From: Hyphomicrobiales bacterium
GTDB lineage: Bacteria > Pseudomonadota > Alphaproteobacteria > Rhizobiales > Devosiaceae
Direction: 5' to 3'
DNA: 12,820 nucleotides
Assembly (NCBI GenBank): GCA_027082895.1
Contig: JALWTJ010000450.1
Span: forward strand, 1 to 12,820
Below are positions 1 to 6,534 of this stretch, one piece after another. Both the position numbers and the translations under genes were made by a program. The notes below the pieces were generated by a model that was not told the origin of the DNA, searched no databases, and saw nothing but the letters and a program-made list of their open reading frames with translations. Each line of letters starts with the position of its first letter. Within the stretch, counting starts at the first letter, position 1.

Positions 1-976
1 CGATGGTTTCCAGCCCGTCGGCGCGGGCCCGCAGAATGCGAATGGAAGAGCGCACCATATGGCGCACATCCTGGGCAATGACCGCATCCATGCGCCCATC
101 GGACAGGCGCTCGCGCGTGTTGGGGGTAAGTTCGTGACCAATGATGGTGGTGTGCCGTGCCAACCCGGCCTGCTCGATGGTCTCGAGGGCCGTCTGCACA
201 TCGTGACTCATCAGGTAGATGCCGGCAATGGGCCGGGCACTGGAAAGGGCGGCGTTCAGAATGCGCCGGGTGCGCTCCGGGTCTCCATGGGATTCCAGGG
301 AAGGCTGAACCTTCAGGCGGGGGGCAAAACGGGCCATGACGGTATCAAAGCCGTGGCGCCGCTCCTGACTGTCCCGTGACTGCATGGTTTCGGTCAGGGC
401 CAGCACGCGGCCGGCGACTGCCCCGGTAAAGCGCCCCATGAGTTGCGCAACGGTGCGCCCGGCCGCCTCGTTGTCGATCCCCACATACTGGGCAACCTCC
501 GCGTTGGGCTGGGCCGAGGCAAAGGCAACGACGGCAATGCCGCGGGCATTGAGCCGGGACACGGCATCACGAACCTGGGGCGTTTCGGGCGCCATGATGG
601 CGATACCGTCCAGCAGGTCACCGGACAGGCGGTCCAATTCGTCCGTGATCAGATGGGGATCGGTTGCCGACACATGCACCACGTTCACCGTCACCCGTTC
701 ATGGGCAAGGGAGCGGTTGGCCTCGGCGATGGCGGACTGGACCAGACGCAGGAACTGGTCGTCCCGGTCCGGCAACACGAACAGCAGGCGGTACTCCCGG
801 CCCCGGGCCAGGTTCGCCGCGGAAAGATTGCGCACAAACCCGATGTCGCGAATGGCCCGGTTGACCCGCTCGATGGTCACGGCGCGCACACCGGCCCGCC
901 GGTTGAGTACGCGATCCACAGTGGCCAGACTGACACCGGCAGCGCGCGCCAGATCCTTTGTTGTGGGTTTGCCCAT
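1..976 (-). CDS. LacI-family transcriptional regulator (C-terminus off the window)
   Basis: This is a DNA-binding repressor or activator that probably senses a sugar or similar small ligand. The N-terminus carries the LacI helix-turn-helix at about residues 5-24 (TTKDLARAAGVSLATVDRVL), followed by the hinge region. From about residue 60 to the edge is a periplasmic-binding-protein-like ligand domain; the stretch MDAVIAQDVRHMVRSSIRIL near the visible end fits the end of that fold. 325 residues are visible, and the family is usually about 330-350, so little is missing. The ATG at 974-976 is preceded by GGAG with a 6-base gap. No transport or catabolic gene is adjacent on this side, so the ligand cannot be inferred and targets may lie left of the window. 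Family assignment is firm; the effector is unknown. Confidence 0.93.
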   Translation of the reverse strand, partial: MGKPTTKDLARAAGVSLATVDRVLNRRAGVRAVTIERVNRAIRDIGFVRNLSAANLARGREYRLLFVLPDRDDQFLRLVQSAIAEANRSLAHERVTVNVVHVSATDPHLITDELDRLSGDLLDGIAIMAPETPQVRDAVSRLNARGIAVVAFASAQPNAEVAQYVGIDNEAAGRTVAQLMGRFTGAVAGRVLALTETMQSRDSQERRHGFDTVMARFAPRLKVQPSLESHGDPERTRRILNAALSSARPIAGIYLMSHDVQTALETIEQAGLARHTTIIGHELTPNTRERLSDGRMDAVIAQDVRHMVRSSIRILRARADGLETI

Positions 977-997
977 TTGGTTCTCCGTCCGGGCACA

Positions 998-1026
998 AGG
1001 GTAATTGGCCGAATGAGGTGCGTCAA
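998..1026 (-). promoter_or_regulatory. Candidate sigma70-type promoter for the LacI-family gene
   Basis: On the minus strand TTGACG (1026-1021) matches five of six -35 bases. It is followed after 17 bases by TACCCT (1003-998), which matches only three of six -10 bases. The -10 box ends 21 bases before the start codon. The -35 and spacing are good and the -10 is poor, so this is a suggestion only. Confidence 0.3.
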
Positions 1027-1103
1027 TCATCTGTGCTTGATCACCACATGCGGGCGGCATACGGTGCGGGCGGCGCCCCCTGCTGCCGGGCTATCCCTGC
1101 AAC

Positions 1104-1511
1104 TTATGAAGAAGGCCGCGGCAGGGCGTCATATTCTTCCTGCGAGCGGAGCACCCAGCCCTTTTCGTCCATGCAGGCGGTATAGGCGCCACGATAGATC
1201 TGGTTCAGGTTCATCTCCCGCTGGGTCCGTTCCATTTCAAGAACAGCGGGATTTTCCGAGCCGGAGGTGGACAGGTTGGTGTCTCCGCCCGAAGCGATGA
1301 TGATCGTGGTGGATGTGCGGCTGTTTTCCACCGCCTGGGCCGCCCTGCCCCGGCAAATGGTCTTGTCGGTGGCCAGCTTGTTCTGCACCGCGGCTTCCGC
1401 GCTCAGGCTGGGCTTGGTGGCCGGGGTCCAGATGGCGCTCGAGCAGCCACTCAGGAACAGGAAAAAAGCGCCGGCAAAAAACCTTGTATTGCGTGCCAGG
1501 GGGTGCTGCAT
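1104..1511 (-). CDS. Small secreted lipoprotein, function unknown
   Basis: This is a 135-residue protein that I do not recognise. It has a basic N-terminus, a hydrophobic run (FFAGAFFLFL) and the lipobox LSGC, so Cys23 should be lipidated and the protein anchored to the cell envelope. The mature part is polar, with two further cysteines: one in KTICRGRAA and one in the C-terminal YTACMDEKGWV. The C-terminal Cys-Met...Lys-Gly-Trp pattern resembles that of other short proteobacterial lipoproteins with no known function. An upstream in-frame ATG at 1524-1526 would add METTN. I prefer the ATG at 1509-1511 because GGAG lies 9 bases ahead of it and the signal peptide then has normal length. It is divergent from the 5'-nucleotidase gene and lies head-to-tail behind the LacI gene, with 127 bases between. 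Confidence 0.75.
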   Translation of the reverse strand: MQHPLARNTRFFAGAFFLFLSGCSSAIWTPATKPSLSAEAAVQNKLATDKTICRGRAAQAVENSRTSTTIIIASGGDTNLSTSGSENPAVLEMERTQREMNLNQIYRGAYTACMDEKGWVLRSQEEYDALPRPSS

Positions 1512-1761
1512 GTTCGTTGTCTCCATTCATATTCGCATCCAGACGGGACCCCTGGCAACGCCGTCATGGCGTCTTCCCGCCGCCCTTACTGTCGACCGGT
1601 TGGTCAGGACCGCATCCGGTTAGCAGAAAAACAGCCGCAATGCACATATAAATGTCGTGGGCAGCCCGCGTTGTAATTCGTTCAGAGACTCCCATTGCGG
1701 CCTTTGACTTTCTGCCCGAAAAACGGCAAACATGACCGGATTAAATCAGAGAGGAAAACCA

Positions 1762-3288
1762 ATGAAAACGTTTGCTCGAACAATGGCCGTTGCACTTCTT
1801 GGCACCAGCATGCTGACTGGTGTTGCACCGGTGAGCGCACAGGAGGCGCAAAATATCAAGATCACCATTCTGGGTGTGGGGGACATCTACAATTTTGCCG
1901 ACAAGCACGGACGGGGCGGCGTTGCCCGTCTGAATGCCGTTGCTGCCGCCGAACGGGCCGCCAACCCCAATACGATCTACGTGTTTGACGGGGACATGCT
2001 CTCCCCCTCGATCCTTTCCGGATTCGATCACGGCCAGAACATGATCGACCTGACCAATATCGTTCCCTTTGACATTGCCGTGCCGGGCAACCACGAGTTC
2101 GACTTCGGCGTGGACAATTTCATGGAAAAGATGGCGGCCAGCAATTACCCGTGGGCAGCAGTCAACATCACCAATGGTGACGGTTCCCCGGTTGACGGGC
2201 TGGGCGGCGTCGTCATGCGCGACATCGAAGGGCTGAAGGTTGCCCTGGTGCCGGTGGCGCAGGACACGACCCCGGAAGTCACCTCCTCGGGCGATCTGAA
2301 GTTCGGCGACACCGTTGACAGCGCCGTTGCCGCCGCCAAGCAGGCACGGGCCGACGGGGCCGAATTCGTGATCGGCGTGGTGCAGACCGACCGGAGCAAT
2401 GACAGCCAGTTGATCAAGTCGGGCGCCTTTGACGTGATCATGTCGGGGGATGACCATTCCTATGGCACCTACTATGACGGGCGCACGGCCTATGTGGAAA
2501 CGTCCATTGATGGCCAGTTCCTGTCGCCGGTGGACATCAACCTGACCATCCAGACGCGCGATGACGGCCGGCGCAAGATCCGCTGGGTCCCCAATTTCCG
2601 GTTCATCGACACGGTCAACGTGACCCCGGATGCAACCACCCAGGCCAAGGTGGAAGCGTTCCAGGCACAACTGGATGAGAGCCTGAATGTTCCCCTTGGT
2701 GCCACCGAAGGCCCGCTGGACAGCCGCCGCAACGTGGTTCGTGGCGAGGAAAGCGCCATGGGTGACCTGGTGGCTGATGCCATGCGCTGGGCAACCGGTG
2801 CCGACATTGCCATTGCCAATGGCGGCGGCATCCGCGGTGATCGTACCTATGATGCAGGTACCGTTCTGACGCGGCGCGACATCCTGACCGAACTGCCCTT
2901 CGGCAATACCACGGTGGTCACCGTGTTGCCGGGCAGCCAGGTGCTTGCGGCCATTGAAAACGGTGTCAGCCAGGTCGAAAAGGGGTCTGGGCGCTTCCCG
3001 CAGGTTTCGGGCATGACCTTTGTCTATGATCCCACGGCCGAACCCGGTTCGCGCGTCGTTTCCCTGCTGATCGACGGCAAGCCGGTGGAACAGGACAAGC
3101 TCTATACCGTTGCCACCAACAATTACATTCTTGCCGGTGGTGATGGCTATGGTGCCCTTGGCGGCGGCAAGGTGCTGATCGACAATGCCAATGGCAACCT
3201 GATGGCCAACGATGTCATGAACTATATCGAGGCCATGGGCGGCGTTACCGAAACGGTCGAGGGACGCATCAAGACCGTCGGCGAATAG
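1762..3288 (+). CDS. Secreted bifunctional metallophosphatase/5'-nucleotidase
   Basis: This 508-residue exported protein belongs to the UshA-type family, which hydrolyses phosphate from nucleotides or related esters in the periplasm. A signal peptide (MKTFARTMAVALLGTSMLTG...VSA) ends near residue 26-27. The metallophosphatase domain spans about 30-270 and the C-terminal 5'-nucleotidase domain about 320-505. The C-terminal signatures are clear: EESAMGDLVADAMR, ANGGGIRGD, and TNNYILAGGDGYG for the substrate pocket. Metal-site motifs are GDIY (40-43), DGD (76-78), GNHE (109-112) and SGDDH (228-232). In the textbook family these are DxH, GD, GNHE, a separate His and GHxH, so several histidines are replaced here. 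The ATG at 1762 is chosen over an in-frame ATG at 1732 because GAGAGG lies just upstream and the signal peptide begins there. It appears monocistronic, with a terminator-like hairpin after it. Confidence 0.92.
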   Translation: MKTFARTMAVALLGTSMLTGVAPVSAQEAQNIKITILGVGDIYNFADKHGRGGVARLNAVAAAERAANPNTIYVFDGDMLSPSILSGFDHGQNMIDLTNIVPFDIAVPGNHEFDFGVDNFMEKMAASNYPWAAVNITNGDGSPVDGLGGVVMRDIEGLKVALVPVAQDTTPEVTSSGDLKFGDTVDSAVAAAKQARADGAEFVIGVVQTDRSNDSQLIKSGAFDVIMSGDDHSYGTYYDGRTAYVETSIDGQFLSPVDINLTIQTRDDGRRKIRWVPNFRFIDTVNVTPDATTQAKVEAFQAQLDESLNVPLGATEGPLDSRRNVVRGEESAMGDLVADAMRWATGADIAIANGGGIRGDRTYDAGTVLTRRDILTELPFGNTTVVTVLPGSQVLAAIENGVSQVEKGSGRFPQVSGMTFVYDPTAEPGSRVVSLLIDGKPVEQDKLYTVATNNYILAGGDGYGALGGGKVLIDNANGNLMANDVMNYIEAMGGVTETVEGRIKTVGE

Positions 3289-3345
3289 GCGGCATAGACC
3301 GCTTCAGATCAGGGCGTTCCGGACCTTGTCCGGGGCGCCTCCCCT

Positions 3346-3376
3346 CCCCGGTTACCTGAAGGCAGCCGGGGTTTTT
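3346..3376 (+). terminator. Probable rho-independent terminator after the 5'-nucleotidase gene
   Basis: CCCCGG (3346-3351) pairs with CCGGGG (3366-3371). A smaller CCT/AGG pairing sits inside the loop, and TTTTT follows directly at 3372-3376. It lies 58 bases past the stop codon, on the correct strand for ending that transcript. Confidence 0.6.
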
Positions 3377-3382
3377 CATGCC

Positions 3383-3421
3383 CGGCACGAAAACCGACGC
3401 CCACTTTTCGTGTGGCACAAG
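3383..3421. repeat. Palindromic intergenic repeat, copy 1
   Basis: The inner arms CACGAAAA (3386-3393) and TTTTCGTG (3405-3412) form a perfect inverted repeat around an 11-base loop. The unit is repeated at 3442-3480 with most bases identical. It occupies the gap between two convergent genes. The core read on the minus strand, GAAAAGTGGGC...GTTTTCG, resembles an abundant intergenic repeat of Hyphomicrobiales genomes. That last point is from memory and was not searched. Confidence 0.7.
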
Positions 3422-3441
3422 TCTTTCCCGCGCGTGCCATT

Positions 3442-3480
3442 CGCCACGAAAACCAGTGCCCACTTTTCGCGTGGCACGCT
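3442..3480. repeat. Palindromic intergenic repeat, copy 2
   Basis: This is the second copy of the unit at 3383-3421. The arms CACGAAAA (3445-3452) and TTTTCGCG (3464-3471) pair with one mismatch. Flanking GTGGCAC is shared with copy 1 (3411-3417 and 3471-3477). It ends one base before the stop codon of the convergent permease gene, so on the minus strand it is transcribed directly after that gene and could form a 3' stem-loop in its mRNA. Confidence 0.7.
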
Positions 3481-3481
3481 G

Positions 3482-4258
3482 TCACCCCCCATAAGCGCGC
3501 CAGAAAAAGACAAGCGTCAGCGCGATGCCATAGATGACGATGGCGTTGCGCAGCAGGCGGTCGGGAATGCGCGTTGCCAGACGCGCCGCAACAAATCCCC
3601 CTACCAGCGTGCCGGCAAATACCAGCGCCCCCTCGCCCCAGGCAATGGAGCCGGAAACGGCAAACCGGACAATGGCCACGCTGGCCACCATGGCGCTGAG
3701 CAGCAGTTTCACGCCGTTCATGGCGTGAATGTCACGCAATCCCGAAAGGGCAAGAAATGCCAGCAGGATGATACCCAGCCCGGCATTGAAAAATCCGCCA
3801 TAAAGGCAGATCAGGGTCAGCACGAGGAGCATTGCGGCCACTATCGCCCCGGCCCGCCCCCGGCTCGGTGTCCCTGGTGCTGCCCGGGCCGCCATGTGCG
3901 CGCTTATGCGGGGGCCAAGGGCAAACAGGAACACGGCCAGCGCCATCAGCCAGGGCACGACAAGGGAAAACTGCCGGTCATCGACCTGCAGCAGCAGTTC
4001 GGCACCCAGATAGCCGCCCAGGAGCGATGCCCCGACATAGGGAAGCAGCAATGCCCGAACGGAGCGCATGTGTGCCCAATAGCCGAACGTGCCGCTGATA
4101 TAGCCCGGCCAGGCGGCAAAGGTGTTGGTGGCATTGGCCATGACCGGGGGAACCCCGGCCAGCAACAGGGCGGGAAAGGCAATGAATGATCCACCCCCGG
4201 CAAGGGAATTTATCGCGCCGGCAACAAGCCCGGCGCCAAATAGCAGCAATATCTCCAT
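3482..4258 (-). CDS. TauE/SafE-family membrane transporter
   Basis: This is a 258-residue inner-membrane protein of the TauE/SafE (DUF81) family. Characterised members are linked to export or uptake of sulfite, sulfonate breakdown products or other organic anions. The substrate here cannot be told from sequence. Family hallmarks are the N-terminal GAGLVAGAINSLAGGGSFIAFPALL with an ANATNT stretch after it, and the second half-repeat beginning near LYGGFFNAGLGIILLAFLAL. About eight hydrophobic segments are visible, in two homologous halves joined by a basic loop (AARAAPGTPSRGRAG). The ATG at 4256-4258 is chosen because the family N-terminus begins exactly there. An in-frame ATG 102 bases upstream would add an unrelated polar segment. 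The only ribosome-binding signal is a G-run next to the ATG. It is divergent from the GST gene. Confidence 0.9.
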   Translation of the reverse strand: MEILLLFGAGLVAGAINSLAGGGSFIAFPALLLAGVPPVMANATNTFAAWPGYISGTFGYWAHMRSVRALLLPYVGASLLGGYLGAELLLQVDDRQFSLVVPWLMALAVFLFALGPRISAHMAARAAPGTPSRGRAGAIVAAMLLVLTLICLYGGFFNAGLGIILLAFLALSGLRDIHAMNGVKLLLSAMVASVAIVRFAVSGSIAWGEGALVFAGTLVGGFVAARLATRIPDRLLRNAIVIYGIALTLVFFWRAYGG

Positions 4259-4383
4259 ACCCCCCCCATTTGCGGAACTGGCCCGCTTCGTGGTCCATAC
4301 CGATTGCAGGCTGGCCCGGATGGCACTTGTTGTCCAACAAATATCCCTGATCCGCGACATAATCGGCGAGAATGGATGGTACC

Positions 4384-4413
4384 TTGTATTTCATCGTAAG
4401 AAAACGATATAAG
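4384..4413 (+). promoter_or_regulatory. Candidate promoter for the GST gene
   Basis: TTGTAT (4384-4389) and TATAAG (4408-4413, five of six -10 bases) are separated by 18 bases. They lie about 80 bases ahead of the GST start codon, in the 237-base divergent gap shared with the permease gene. It is the best promoter-like match in this gap on the plus strand. Confidence 0.45.
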
Positions 4414-4495
4414 GGTTTGCCCATGCTTGCCAGCGTGCTTCCTGCCGACAGGGTCTGGGCGTCTCGTTTCACGACAATTCAGGATACAAACGATA

Positions 4496-5155
4496 ATGGC
4501 CGATACACCTGCACACAGCCAATCCACGCCGATTGATCTTTATTTCTGGACAACACCCAACGGGTACAAGGTTTCCATCATGCTCGAAGAGCTAGGGGTT
4601 CCCTATACCACCCATCTGGTCAATATCGGCAAGGGCGAACAGTTTGCGCCGGATTTCCTGAAAATTTCCCCCAACAACCGCATTCCGGCCATTGTTGATC
4701 CGGAAGGGCCGGACGGCCGCCCGATCTCCATCTTTGAAAGCGGGGCCATCATGAAATATCTGGGAGAAAAATTCATGCGCTTCTATCCGCAGGATACACG
4801 CCAGAGAGTGGCGGTGGATGAATGGCTGTTCTGGCAGGTGGGCGGTTTTGGCCCCATGCTGGGCCAGATGCATCATTTCGCGGTATTTGCAAAAGAAAAG
4901 ATTCCTTATGCCATCGAGCGTTATCACAATGAGACCAAACGTTTGTATGGCGTTCTTGACAGGCAACTTGATGGAAAGGACTATATTTGCGGCGCCTATT
5001 CCATTGCCGACATGGCAACCATAGGCTGGGCTCGTGTGCACGAAAAGCAGCAGATCGACATGGCCGATTTTCCCCATGTGGGACGCTGGATCGAACGGAT
5101 GCTGGCCCGTCCCGGAGTGCAGCGCGGACTGGCGGCAGGGGCCGACAAGGGCTGA
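4496..5155 (+). CDS. yfcG: Nu-class glutathione S-transferase, YfcG-like disulfide-bond oxidoreductase
   Basis: This is a 219-residue cytoplasmic glutathione-dependent enzyme. E. coli YfcG, which it closely resembles, reduces disulfides using bound glutathione disulfide rather than mainly conjugating glutathione. The thioredoxin-like N-terminal domain spans about 13-95, with LYFWTTPNGYKVSIMLEELG containing the Thr-Pro-Asn-Gly motif that holds glutathione in the Nu class (Thr20, Asn22). The cis-proline segment NNRIPAIVD and the FESGAIMKYL element follow. The helical C-terminal domain contains LFWQVGGFGPMLGQMHHF, a stretch almost identical to YfcG as I recall it, and YSIADMA, the usual N-capping element. 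The start at 4496 is used because AGGA lies upstream. It is a single gene, divergent from the permease and convergent with the DUF2147 gene. YghU-type paralogues are longer, so YfcG is the better fit. Confidence 0.93.
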   Translation: MADTPAHSQSTPIDLYFWTTPNGYKVSIMLEELGVPYTTHLVNIGKGEQFAPDFLKISPNNRIPAIVDPEGPDGRPISIFESGAIMKYLGEKFMRFYPQDTRQRVAVDEWLFWQVGGFGPMLGQMHHFAVFAKEKIPYAIERYHNETKRLYGVLDRQLDGKDYICGAYSIADMATIGWARVHEKQQIDMADFPHVGRWIERMLARPGVQRGLAAGADKG

Positions 5156-5266
5156 TCCAAACTTGTGAAAAGCCTTTCCGGTGCAGGCGGCTCGGTGTCG
5201 GGGCCCCTGCCCTTTTCCGGCGCACGGGTTCCCATGTCGGCACGAACACAACTCCCATCCCCCGAC

Positions 5267-5977
5267 CTATCGGGCGGCCACGCGGTGCCAGTCCTCGCCC
5301 ATGCAGATCAGGTTGAACAGCACGCAGCCGGACAGGCGCACGGTGTCCACGTCCAGAATCTCCATGAATCCTTCAAAGGTTTCCCCGTTTTCCGGATTGT
5401 AGATGCTCCCCTCGAGCCGGTTCGGGGCTGATTGGGAAACAAGGCTGAGAATCTGCAACCCCTGGATGGGGCGGTCCCGCAGGGCCGGATCCTTGTTCAG
5501 GGCGTCGGTAAAATGCCCTTCCAGCGCCGCCAGGTCGTCACCATATTTTTCACGAATATGGGCGGGCACCACGATCTTGCTGATATAGCCGCACAGACCG
5601 GTTTCACAGGGAATGATGGTAATTTCGGACTCCGACTTGGTGAGCCAGGTGCCAAGAAGAAGATGATTTTCCACGTCCGGAATTTGCGGCGACATGGCCT
5701 GAGGCCCACGCCCGGAAGCACCTCCCAGCCAGGCCGTCGCCGACATCAGCCCGACAAGAGCAATGCGGGCAACAGGGAGAAAGCGGGAAAAAAAGGGCCG
5801 CACCAGGCCGAATGGCACCGGCGCGCCAATACACGAACCGCCCCTGGCAGGCGCCACTATTGCCGCATTGCTCCCCGGCGGCGCAGGACCAAGCGGCGCC
5901 GGGGCACAGGCATGCCCCCTGCCCACTTGCCCGTGGCGTGCGTTTTCTCGTCCTGGTAACTGGCCTTTGCACCGCAT
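5267..5977 (-). CDS. DUF2147-family exported protein
   Basis: The C-terminal half, about residues 108-232, fits the DUF2147 fold. It begins LLGTWLTKSESEITIIPCE and has the typical Leu-Cys-Gly turn (GLCGYISKIV), then NPENGETFEG and a closing LSGCVLFNLICMGEDWHR. Family members are small exported proteins of unknown role. The start is uncertain. The ATG at 5975-5977 has a strong GGAGG 9 bases ahead but gives a 236-residue protein with an unusual Gly/Ala/Pro-rich head of about 58 residues. A GTG at 5801-5803 would begin with VRPFFSRFLPVARIALVGL, which looks like a normal signal peptide, but lacks a ribosome binding site. I keep the longer form because of the binding site. The gene converges on the GST gene; no partner gene is visible. 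Confidence 0.8.
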   Translation of the reverse strand: MRCKGQLPGRENARHGQVGRGHACAPAPLGPAPPGSNAAIVAPARGGSCIGAPVPFGLVRPFFSRFLPVARIALVGLMSATAWLGGASGRGPQAMSPQIPDVENHLLLGTWLTKSESEITIIPCETGLCGYISKIVVPAHIREKYGDDLAALEGHFTDALNKDPALRDRPIQGLQILSLVSQSAPNRLEGSIYNPENGETFEGFMEILDVDTVRLSGCVLFNLICMGEDWHRVAAR

Positions 5978-6090
5978 TTCGAGTCCCCTCCAAAAAAGCG
6001 GGAAACACGTTCAAGACTGTTTCGGATCGGAAAAATAATCAAGCCGAAAATTGCCGGGCCGGAATCGGGGGTGACAGGTCAACAAAACCC

Positions 6091-6117
6091 TTGAAACCTT
6101 TGGCGTTGGCCTTTAAG
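6091..6117 (+). promoter_or_regulatory. Candidate promoter for tRNA-Ser
   Basis: TTGAAA (6091-6096, five of six -35 bases) is followed by TTTAAG (6112-6117). The -10 box ends 9 bases before the mature tRNA, which suits a short 5' leader. The 15-base spacer is short, which lowers confidence. Confidence 0.35.
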
Positions 6118-6126
6118 CACGGCGGC

Positions 6127-6216
6127 GGAGAGGTGGCCGAGTGGCTGAAGGCGCTCCCCTGCTAAGGGAGTAGGCGAGGAATCGTCTCGTGGGTTCGAAT
6201 CCCATCCTCTCCGCCA
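6127..6216 (+). tRNA. tRNA-Ser(GCT)
   Basis: This is a complete class II tRNA that reads AGC and AGU serine codons. The acceptor stem GGAGAGG (6127-6133) pairs perfectly with CCTCTCC (6206-6212). The discriminator base is G and CCA is encoded (6214-6216). The anticodon stem is CTCCC/GGGAG around CTGCTAA, with anticodon GCT at 6161-6163. A long variable arm (GGCGAGGAATCGTCTC) and a TTCGAAT T-loop confirm a serine tRNA. Its 3' end points toward the restriction operon, which is the usual geometry for an integrated element. Confidence 0.97.
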
Positions 6217-6318
6217 CTGTCCTGCGAGAAAGGTTTCTCCGCCCCCATGGCGCCCGATTTTTCCCGTTGTTTTCGAGGGTCATAGCGACAGGGCTGTTGA
6301 TCACACGGGTTTTGGTGC

Positions 6319-6342
6319 GGTTCTGTAACGCATTACAGAACC
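6319..6342. repeat. Perfect inverted repeat, 10-base arms with 4-base spacer
   Basis: GGTTCTGTAA (6319-6328), CGCA, TTACAGAACC (6333-6342). All ten arm positions pair. It starts 103 bases past the tRNA and lies 192 bases before the Phd start codon. No T-run follows, so an intrinsic terminator is less likely than a dimeric protein-binding site or a recombination-related site. Confidence 0.85.
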
Positions 6343-6493
6343 GTCGCAAATTTGATCGACAAGTTTTCCCGGGTTACGATTTCATATGCTTGTCAAATAA
6401 AACCGGGAGCAAAAATACAGTGGTTTGCTGCTCGAATCCTGCGGTGGAGTGAGGCCGCATCTGCAACAAAAGGCTCTCTCCCATTGATAATTA

Positions 6494-6508
6494 TGGCCAT
6501 TTCGGCCA
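6494..6508. promoter_or_regulatory. Possible operator: palindrome TGGCC-ATTTC-GGCCA
   Basis: A 5-5-5 inverted repeat lies 26 bases before the Phd/YefM start codon and just downstream of TTGATA (6484-6489), a possible -35 box. Phd/YefM proteins normally repress their own promoter by binding short palindromes, so this is a reasonable candidate site. The arms are short enough to occur by chance. Confidence 0.35.
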
Positions 6509-6534
6509 AAAATATTCGAAGGGGAGGAATGCTC

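Larger units (their letters stand above)
6217..6534. other. 318-base non-coding gap between tRNA-Ser and the Phd gene
   Basis: No convincing gene is present. The stretch becomes AT-richer from about 6340 onward. It contains a short hairpin (GAGAAA/TTTCTC, 6226-6239) just after the tRNA that may help end tRNA transcription, the perfect inverted repeat at 6319-6342 and the small palindrome at 6494-6508. The promoter of the downstream operon should be here. TTGTCA near 6390 and TTGATA at 6484-6489 are possible -35 boxes, but neither has a good -10 partner. Confidence 0.6.

Noticed and set aside
443..1300. 285-codon plus-strand frame across the LacI-family gene
   Set aside because: The opposite strand carries an unmistakable LacI protein there. 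The plus-strand product is low-complexity His/Gly/Arg-rich sequence, as expected for a shadow in G+C-rich DNA.
1741..2670. 309-codon minus-strand frame inside the 5'-nucleotidase gene
   Set aside because: It is antisense to a well-conserved enzyme and rich in His, Val and Gly with no motif.
3326..4189. 287-codon plus-strand frame over the permease and the repeats
   Set aside because: Its product is Gln/His/Gly-rich without domains, while the minus strand encodes a clear TauE/SafE membrane protein.
5156..5266. Possible terminator between the convergent GST and DUF2147 genes (GCAGG...CCTGC pairing)
   Set aside because: The arms are short, the loop is long and only four T residues follow at a distance, so I do not list it as a terminator.
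6113..6349. 78-codon minus-strand frame running through the tRNA gene
   Set aside because: It overlaps tRNA-Ser completely and its product (ERMGFEPTRRF...) is the familiar false protein seen when tRNA-Ser genes are translated backwards.
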